From NCBI GenBank assembly GCA_963770995.1, contig CAVYRS010000001.1, positions 434,001-498,000 of the forward strand: a stretch of DNA of 64,000 nt, read 5' to 3'. Below the pieces are notes generated by a model. That model was not told the DNA's origin. It worked only from the letters and a program-made list of their open reading frames with translations, and ran no database searches. Made by a program: the position numbers and the translations under genes. This document shows positions 57,389 to 64,000 of this stretch, one piece after another. The first letter of the stretch is position 1. Each line of letters opens with the position of its first letter. The DNA is from CAVSWN01 sp963770995. GTDB lineage: Bacteria > Acidobacteriota > Vicinamibacteria > Vicinamibacterales > CAVVIG01.

Positions 57389-60300
57389 TCAGAACTCTGT
57401 TTCGACGGTAATCCTGAAGAAGCGCGGCGTCAGGATGGTATTGGGCCGCGGCCACGGTGCGCCCGGGACGAACGCATTGTTGTAGGTAAGGCCCGCGCTC
57501 GAGTTCAACGCGTTGTAGATGTCGAGCGCAACCATCGTTCGCGACCGGCCGTGCCGCAGGATTTTGGCCGACGCGGACGTCCAACTCATTGATTCGATCA
57601 CCATAGCGCGTACCGGGCGCCACCAGATTCACCGTGACGTTGGGCTCGTTCCCGGACAGGTTCCGTCCGAGCGACGAAGCCACGACGGCGTTCGGCACGG
57701 CGTAGTTCGCCGCCAGCATCGCCCCGGGCTTGCTTTGCAGTGTTGCGGACAGCTGAGCGCCGATTCCCGGCAGCTCGTATGAGGCCAGGCCCCTGAACTG
57801 CGTCTGGATGCCGAAGGCGACATGGCAGTACGGGCTGACGGGACTCACGATGGAGCTGCCGAGCCCGGGGCCAAGCGGGCTCGCGCCCGCTGTGGTCGTC
57901 GCGAGCTCCGGCAGAGCGCGCCCGCACCTCGCAGTTGTCTGCCACGGTCTGTCCCGTGCTCGTCCCCCCCGTGAACGTGAAACCGCCGGCCCGCAGATTG
58001 AGCGTCGCATCGAGGCCGTTGAAGTACTGATACCAGCGTCCGTACTTGCTCGAATCCGCGATGAGATTGCTCACCTGACCGGCCTTGTCAGGCGCGACAT
58101 CGTACAGACCCGACACCACGTAGCCCCCGCCGCCCGGCAGGCGAGGATCCACCGGCGCCACCACGCTGAACGGCGTCAGATCGGACGGCTGCAGCGCCAG
58201 GTTGTCGGCAACGGTAAAGCCATGGAACCAGCGACGGCTGTAGGCGAGCGTCGCCGATGCGCGGGGAAGAATCTGACGCTGAATCGACACGTCGAGCGTC
58301 CAGTCCGACGGCCGGACGCCCCAGCCGTTGAGGACGCCTGGATCGAAGTTGTTGGTCAGCACGTGCTGTCCGAAGCTCGTGTTCGACAGCACGCCACACA
58401 GGTCGCCTCCGGTCACCCGGAGGTCCTGCGCGCTCGGGTTCAGCAGGTCGCAATCGGGCACGAAGTTGCCGTTCGCATCGGTCCATGCTCGCGTCACACC
58501 TGCCGTGCCGAGCGTTGATGTCGTCTGCGGCATCCGCAGCGTCGGATTCGTACTGGTATAGATGCCCACCCCTGTGCCCGCCCCTTCCAGGTATCGGCCA
58601 AGGTGTACTTTGAGCGCCGTGCTGCCATTGCCGAACACATCGTAGGACGCCCCCAGCCTGGGGGTGATGTCCTTGTAACTGTCCACGCCACGCGTTTCCG
58701 GAATGATGATGGGCACCGGCAGGAATCTGGACGGGCCTTCCTGCTGCGCAGGAAACCAGCTCCGCGCGCGGTCGAACCGCACGGCAGCCTGCATGGTCAG
58801 GCGGCCGCGCGTCCAGCGTTCCTGCGCGAAGACCGCATCCCACCCTGTGCGAGAGCGGTTCATCCACGGCGAGATCGATTGCGTCAGTTGATTCGGCACG
58901 CCGTTGTTGAACCGGTACGTCAGGTTCTGGGTGTTCGTCATCCAGACGATGTCCTGCGTCATCAACGTGTGCTGATAGCCGACCTTCAGGCTATGTGACC
59001 CGGTCACATACGACACTGACCCCGTCCACAGGTAAGAGCCGTTATACGCGTCGCTGAAGTCCTGCGAACGATAGGCCAGCCCCGGGATGTTGCCGTTGGC
59101 TGCGCACCCGCTCGCGCACTGCTCGACGACCCGAATCAGGTCGCGGGTTGGATTCGGGTTGCGCTCGAAGTTCGCGAAGCCGAAATACGTGGCTCCGAAG
59201 CCGGCTTCGACGAGCAGGCGATTCGACAGGGGGGCCGACCACGTGGCCTGCGCGACGCGCAGCGGGCGCCCGAAGACGCCGACCGCTTCAGGCGACACGC
59301 GCGGGGGATCGACACCGGCAGGAGTAGCGCCCGTGCAGGTTCGGCAGAGCGTCTGCTCATCCCAGAAGACGCTGACCTTGTTGCGCCGGGTCATCTGCCA
59401 CGTGACACGCGCGCTGGCGTTCTCGAACAGGCGGTCCGAGTACGCTCTCCGGCTCGAATCGGGCGCATACGACCACTTCACCGGGTCCCCGGCGTTGAGG
59501 TTGTAGTACACGTTCGTGCTTTCCGTCGTGCTCCCGCCACGGTGCGCGGTGGCGAAATACCACAAGCGATCCCGGGCAATCGGCCCTCCGATCGTGCCGG
59601 AGATGTCGTAGACCTTGCTGAGCGGGCTCGCCGCGACGACGCCCTGGTTCTTCAGGGCCGGTGTCAGGTTGTCGGACTGGAGCTTCTCGCCGGTCCCGCT
59701 GAAAAAAAGCGAGCCGTGCGTGGAGTTGCCGCCGGTCTTCGGCACGAGGTTCACGACGAGCCCACCCGTCTCGCTCTCGCCCAACCCACCCGCGCCGGCG
59801 AAGGTGACCTCTTCGGTGACGCCGGCGTCCACCACATAGCTGGTCGGCGAATTGGATGGACTTCCGACGATGATGCCGTCGAGCGTCAGGCGCCCCTCAT
59901 TGCTCCGGCCTCCATGGATGGGAAATTGCGTGGTCGTTGTGCCAGTGACGACGTCGTTCGTGGTGGTGACCACCCCGGGGATGAGCACGACGAGCGCGTT
60001 GTAGCTGCGAACGGTCGGAAGTGCCTTCACGATGTCGGCCGGTAACGTTGTGGCCGCGCCGGCGCTACGGACATCGACGGCAGGAGTCGCCGTCGTCACG
60101 GTGATGGTTTCCGCAACCGGGCCGAGCGCGAGTTGCGCATTGACGCCGGCCGTGAACGCAGTCGTGATCTGGACTCCCTCCCGTACGTATGGACGGAAGC
60201 CCTCACGTGTGAAGGTGAGGGTGTACACGCCCGGGCGAAGGTTCTCGATGCGGTACTGGCCGCTGCCATCGGTGACCGACGTGCGGACCTTTTCGATCAG

Positions 60301-60453
60301 CGCGGCGCTCTCGGCCTGGACGGTGACGTCGGACAGTGCGGCACCAGACGCATCATGCACGGCGCCGGCAATCGCCTGTGCGAATGCCCCGCAGGGAACG
60401 CCCGCAGCCAATGCGAGGAGAAACGCGAACGTCCGACAAGCACGCACGAGCAT
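57389..60453 (-). CDS. TonB-dependent receptor, Oar-like (TonB4), two frameshifts
   Basis: Signal peptide RTFAFLLALAAGVPCGAFA; CarboxypepD-reg domain (AGAVHDASGAALSDVTVQAE); plug (ETITVTTATPAVDVRSAGAA, TLDGIIVGSPSNSPTSYVVD, EEVTFAGAGGLGESETGGLV); barrel ending TPRFFRITVETEF with C-terminal Phe. It diverges from the TonB1-3 group. ATG 60453. Frame changes occur near 57930 and 57600. It lies 13 bases upstream of the histidine kinase gene and downstream of a receiver fragment, so a two-component system and receptor share one transcript, possibly sensing what the receptor imports. Confidence 0.87.
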
Positions 60454-60495
60454 TTATCGTCGGCTCCAACAGCAGCCTCGAACCAGGTTCCGCCG

Positions 60496-60830
60496 CTACA
60501 CGGCGATCGCGCTCGATACGTAGGTTCCGCCGTCCACGACCGTGCGAATCGCTTCCACGAGCTCGGTCGGCGCATTGACCTTCAGAACGAATCCAGACGC
60601 GCCAGCGTCAAGTGCGTGGCGTACCACCTCGGCATCCCCATAATTGGTCAGCAGGATCACTCTCACGTGCGGCAGGTGCTTCAGGATCTGCTTCATCGCG
60701 GTCAATCCATCGGTTCCTGGCATCGAGATGTCAGCCACGATCACGTCAGGTTTCAGCGTCTTCGCGGCCTCGAGCAATGCGCCACCGTCCCGAACCGTTC
60801 CGACCAACTGGAACGCCTCGAAGAACGATC
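60496..60830 (-). pseudogene. Truncated NarL-type response regulator (receiver only)
   Basis: Shows FFEAFQLVGTVRDGGALL, LKPDVIVADISMPGTDGLTA (phosphoacceptor Asp), HVRVILLTNYGDAEVVRHAL and ASGFVLKVNAPTELVEAIRT, so most of a receiver. The first strand with the acidic pair (VDDH-type) is missing: only GTGTTGATCGTT remains at about 60830, followed by a stop in the main frame. There is no LuxR HTH domain after VDGGTYVSS. It is thus truncated at both ends, or a single-domain receiver with a damaged start. Confidence 0.7.
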
Positions 60831-60902
60831 AACACAGCGAACCCGTCCACTGAATCGGATCAGGCCCACGCCGTCATTTCAGCAACGCACCTGAGTGATG
60901 GC

Positions 60903-62015
60903 TCAGAACCCGCTCGGCTTCACCCAGAAACTCTCCCGCCACACACCCAAGGGCTGAACAACCTGCAGCTCCTTGTACACGCCGCGATGGGCCAGGTTGA
61001 TCGCGTTGGTGATTCCCGCCATCGGCTCGATGCAGATGAAATTGCGATCCTGCTGCGTCCCGCCGCCGCCGGCCGTCGTGGCAATGTTCTGGCTGCCGCG
61101 ACCGGTCCCCGCGGGATTCGGCGCCCACATCACGACCGAGCGATAGTTCGGTCCGAGCATCACGTCGAGCCGCTGTGACCGGCCCTTGACCGACGTCACG
61201 GCCAGCCCTTTCACATCGCGCACGAGATCGGCGAAGACATCGTCGAGGTTGTACTCGGAGAGTCGCGCGTTAGCCGGATCCGGCATCAGTCGTTCAATCG
61301 GTTGCGTGTCGCCGGTCGGCACCTTCGCGGGCGTGAGCGTCCAATGCGTGCGCGCGCCGACCGACAGAGTCCAGTCATCTCGCGGTGAGTCGGTCAACTT
61401 GAAGTAGGGGTGAAAGCCAATGGCAACCGGCATCGGTGCGGCGCTCATGTTCCGAATGGTCGTCGCGACTTCCAGCGCGCCATCCTGTACCCGATACGTG
61501 ATGTCGATCGTGTGCGCGAATGGCCATTGCCGCATCCACTCCGGATACCGATAGAAGTCGAGACGGCTGGTCACCCACGCACCTGATGCGTCTGACTCGA
61601 TCTGGATCACCTGCCAGCGATCGGTCGTCGTCACGAACCCATGAATCGGAATTGGGTTACCGCGGATGTTGCCGAGTTCCATATCGAATGGGTGGCGCGT
61701 ACCGTTCGCGTAGAACGCCGGCTCGTCGAGCCGATTCGCCCATGGCGCCAGAAACGGGATGCCGCTCAACCCGGGCCGCGCCTTGAACTCGCTCACCGAG
61801 GCGTACGGCCACCGCAGCACTTCATGGCCCTTGACCGTCATCGCGACTGCCATGTTGCCTACGGACGGAACAACGGTGACCGCGACCTCGGCCATGCTAT
61901 CGCGCAGGCGAACGGTGTCACCCTCGCGCTGGGCCGAATATCGCTGCGCCGCCGCGTTCGAAACAGCGAGGCACCACAGCAGCGCAACAAGAGTGAGACG
62001 ACGGTCGATGCGCAC
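60903..62015 (-). CDS. Exported aldose 1-epimerase (mutarotase) family protein
   Basis: A 370-residue intact protein with a signal peptide (RLTLVALLWCLAVSNAAAQ). GalM-family motifs: VVPSVGNMAVAMTVKGHEVL, SGIPFLAPWANRL, PIHGFVTTTDRW (His), AIGFHPYFKLTDS (His), VKGRSQRLDVMLGPNYRSVVMW (given by part: RLDVMLGPNYRSVVMW) and FICIEPMAGITNAINLAH (Glu). GalM enzymes interconvert alpha and beta aldoses; export suggests work on periplasmic sugars. It diverges from a cytochrome c-PQQ dehydrogenase with only 32 bases between the starts, consistent with joint sugar or alcohol oxidation. Confidence 0.86.
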   Translation of the reverse strand: MRIDRRLTLVALLWCLAVSNAAAQRYSAQREGDTVRLRDSMAEVAVTVVPSVGNMAVAMTVKGHEVLRWPYASVSEFKARPGLSGIPFLAPWANRLDEPAFYANGTRHPFDMELGNIRGNPIPIHGFVTTTDRWQVIQIESDASGAWVTSRLDFYRYPEWMRQWPFAHTIDITYRVQDGALEVATTIRNMSAAPMPVAIGFHPYFKLTDSPRDDWTLSVGARTHWTLTPAKVPTGDTQPIERLMPDPANARLSEYNLDDVFADLVRDVKGLAVTSVKGRSQRLDVMLGPNYRSVVMWAPNPAGTGRGSQNIATTAGGGGTQQDRNFICIEPMAGITNAINLAHRGVYKELQVVQPLGVWRESFWVKPSGF

Positions 62016-62047
62016 GGCGCGCTTACGATATCATCCGGCCCGACATC

Positions 62048-64000
62048 ATGGGCGAAGGACCTCTTAGAAACGGGAGCCTCGCTGCTGTGCCGATTCTCGC
62101 GCTCCTCGCGATTGGCACTGAGCTGGCGCTCGCGCAGCAATCCGACACGACGCGCAATCCGCTCGGTACGGGCGCGGCGGTGATCGCCGACGGCCGGCGC
62201 GTCTACGACGCCGCGTGCCAGTCGTGTCACGGCCCGGCAGGACGCGGCGATCGGGGGCCGGCGCTCGATGCCGGCGCGCGCGTCCACGCGCGCGCCGATG
62301 GCGATCTCTTCCACACGATCCGCGAGGGCGTGGCGGGGACCCAGATGCCGCCGTTCCGAAACCTCAGCGACGCCGAGGTCTGGCAGCTGGTGTCCTACAT
62401 CCGCAGCCTGGCCGGCGCGGCTGTTGGCGGGCGCGGGGGCCGCGGCGCCGCGCCACCACAGGTCGTCGTCGCCACCACGCGTGAGGGACGCGAGATTCGG
62501 GGCGTCCGGCTGAACGAGGACACGTTCTCGCTGCAGCTGGTGGACGCCTCGGGTCAGCTGCATCTGCTCGACAGGCTGTCGCTGACCTCGCTGCGCGTCG
62601 ACGCGGCTGCACCCACCGCGGTCGCATACGGTCCGATGTCTGGCGGCGTCACCTCCGATCGGCTCGTGAACGCCGGCGCGGAACCCCACAACTGGCTGAT
62701 GTACTGGGGCGATTATCGAGGCACGCACTACTCCGCGCTGAAGCAGATCGACACAGCGAACGTCCATCGATTGCAGATGGCCTGGGCATTTCCGATGCCC
62801 GGCGATTCGGTGCTCGAAGCCACGCCGCTCGTCGTCGATGGCGTGATGTACACCACGCAGCCGGGCGCGGTGGTTGCGCTCGATGCGCGAACGGGCCGGC
62901 AGATCTGGAAGTACACGCGAGCGCAGAAAGTGCTCAATCCGTACGAAATCAACCCGTTCAACCGCGGCGTGGCGACTGCGGGTCAGCGCCTCTTCGTCGG
63001 CACCCTCGACGCGGCGCTCGTGGCGATCGATGCGCGATCGGGCTCGGCGCTATGGGAAACGCAGGTGGCCGACACGATGCTCGGCTACAGCCTCACGAGT
63101 GCGCCGCTGGTGGTGAAAGACAAGGTGCTCGTCGGCATCACCGGCGGCGAGTTCGGCGCACGCGGGTTCCTCGATGCCTACGACGCGGCGACGGGACAGC
63201 GGTTGTGGCGCTGGTATGCCATCCCGGCGCCAGGCGAGTTCGGTCACGACACGTGGGCGGGCGAAAGCTGGAAACGCGGTGGCAGCCCGATGTGGCTCAC
63301 CGGCTCGTACGATCCCGAGCTCAATCTCGTCTACTGGACGGTTGGGAATCCCGGTCCCCAAATCGATCGCTCCGTGCGCGGCGATCTCGACAATCTCTTC
63401 AGCGACTCGGTCGTTGCCATCGATCCGGACACGGGTCAGCGCAAATGGCACTACCAGTTCACACCGAACGACGGGCACGATTGGGACTCGTGCCAGGACG
63501 TCGTGCTCGTGGACCGCATGTGGCGCGGCCGGATGCGCAGGCTGCTGCTGCACGCGGACCGCAACGGCATCTTCTACGTGCTCGATCGCGTCACCGGCGA
63601 ATTCCTGTCCGGTACGCCATTCGTGTACGTGAACTGGACCACCGGCTTCACGCCGACCGGTCGACCGATCGTCGTGCCAGGATCGAATTCGAGCGCCGAC
63701 GGCTCGTTCTTCGTGTATCCGACGCTCGGCGGCGCGACGAATTTTCAGGCGCCGTCGTACAGCCCGCTCACCGGCTGGCTGTACTTCGCCTACTCGGAGC
63801 GCGGGCAGCGCTACGTCAGCGCTCCTGCGACGTTCGAGGCGGGACGCCAGTATATCGGCCGCGCCGCAGCGACTGGCGATCCGCCCGCACCGAAGCCCGG
63901 GGAGCCGGCCCCGTCGGCGGGAATCAAGGCGCTCGATCCCGAGACCGGCAAGTCGATGTGGGACTTCAAGATCGTGCGGTCGTCGCTGACCAACGGCGTG
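62048..64000 (+). CDS. Cytochrome c-PQQ propeller dehydrogenase, 5' part of gene (runs off window)
   Basis: The frame is open from ATG 62048 to the window end (651 codons). Signal peptide LAAVPILALLAIGTELALAQ; N-terminal cytochrome c domain with RVYDAACQSCHGPAGRGDRG (haem motif CQSCH), GTQMPPFRNLSDAEVWQLVS (axial Met); a Gly/Arg linker (GAAVGGRGGRGAAPP); then PQQ propeller blades: NWLMYWGDYRGTHYSALKQI, VVDGVMYTTQPGAVVALDA, TGRQIWKYTR, LFVGTLDAALVAID, LVYWTVGNPGPQID and IDPDTGQRKWHYQFTPNDGH, DWDSCQDVVLVD. The haem domain at the N-terminus is the reverse of quinohaemoprotein alcohol dehydrogenases, in which it is C-terminal. The 3' end is outside. Confidence 0.9.
   Translation, partial: MGEGPLRNGSLAAVPILALLAIGTELALAQQSDTTRNPLGTGAAVIADGRRVYDAACQSCHGPAGRGDRGPALDAGARVHARADGDLFHTIREGVAGTQMPPFRNLSDAEVWQLVSYIRSLAGAAVGGRGGRGAAPPQVVVATTREGREIRGVRLNEDTFSLQLVDASGQLHLLDRLSLTSLRVDAAAPTAVAYGPMSGGVTSDRLVNAGAEPHNWLMYWGDYRGTHYSALKQIDTANVHRLQMAWAFPMPGDSVLEATPLVVDGVMYTTQPGAVVALDARTGRQIWKYTRAQKVLNPYEINPFNRGVATAGQRLFVGTLDAALVAIDARSGSALWETQVADTMLGYSLTSAPLVVKDKVLVGITGGEFGARGFLDAYDAATGQRLWRWYAIPAPGEFGHDTWAGESWKRGGSPMWLTGSYDPELNLVYWTVGNPGPQIDRSVRGDLDNLFSDSVVAIDPDTGQRKWHYQFTPNDGHDWDSCQDVVLVDRMWRGRMRRLLLHADRNGIFYVLDRVTGEFLSGTPFVYVNWTTGFTPTGRPIVVPGSNSSADGSFFVYPTLGGATNFQAPSYSPLTGWLYFAYSERGQRYVSAPATFEAGRQYIGRAAATGDPPAPKPGEPAPSAGIKALDPETGKSMWDFKIVRSSLTNGV

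Noticed and set aside
60860..60902. A second gene between the receiver fragment and the epimerase
   Set aside because: The gap is too short and neither frame resembles a protein; nothing found.

Overview
The window reads as a high-GC chromosomal segment from an environmental Gram-negative bacterium, most likely an Acidobacteriota member (Vicinamibacteria-like). This is inferred from a serine/threonine kinase carrying a PD40-type propeller, an ADOP-type MacB permease next to a PadR regulator, four large Oar-like TonB-dependent receptors, PQQ dehydrogenases and many exported propeller proteins. No rRNA or tRNA gene was found; the only stable RNA gene seen is tmRNA (ssrA) at 52577-52929. Many genes read in two or more frames that join without loss of protein similarity. 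This suggests an uncorrected draft or long-read assembly; true pseudogenes cannot be excluded. I give each such gene as one CDS and note where the frame breaks.

Layout. 1-5.2 kb: the end of rny, then thiL (broken, with a palindromic repeat inside), a DUF2062 membrane protein and a membrane-anchored Ser/Thr kinase, all on +. 5.2-12.4 kb: two ABC exporter half-transporters on - flanking a PadR/ADOP pair on +. 12.5-18.8 kb: cstA and a small exported protein (+), facing an M14 metallopeptidase and a HupE/UreJ-like protein (-). 18.9-25.6 kb: five tandem paralogous exported NHL-propeller genes (+), with a long palindromic repeat in every intergenic gap. 25.7-26.8 kb: a sulfite-oxidase-like Tat protein (+).

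27-47.4 kb is a long - strand tract, listed here in transcript order: two Tat-exported PLP aminotransferases; a PQQ propeller dehydrogenase and its cytochrome c; two TonB receptors, each with its own near-identical sigma70 promoter; a TPR protein; a third TonB receptor with a YVTN propeller protein; a duplicated CxxCH protein; and a Rieske protein. Nearly all are predicted to be exported, so the tract looks like an envelope uptake and redox region.

47.7-52.5 kb: an outer-membrane protein (+), a cytosolic class I aminotransferase and a Slt-type lytic transglycosylase with a histone-H1-like tail (both -). 52.5-53.5 kb: ssrA, a short repeat of its 3' end, and an RND efflux gene fragment, which together look like an integration scar. 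53.5-60.9 kb (-): a truncated receiver, a fourth TonB receptor, a histidine kinase with an ABC-substrate-binding-like sensor, a receiver-MEDS protein, a multihaem cytochrome fragment and an outer-membrane protein. 60.9-64 kb: an exported aldose 1-epimerase divergent from a cytochrome c-PQQ dehydrogenase that runs off the window.

At least six families of short-word palindromic or minisatellite repeats are scattered through the window. They lie mostly just after stop codons, but some are inside genes (thiL, both ABC exporter genes, the padR end, slt, NHL4).
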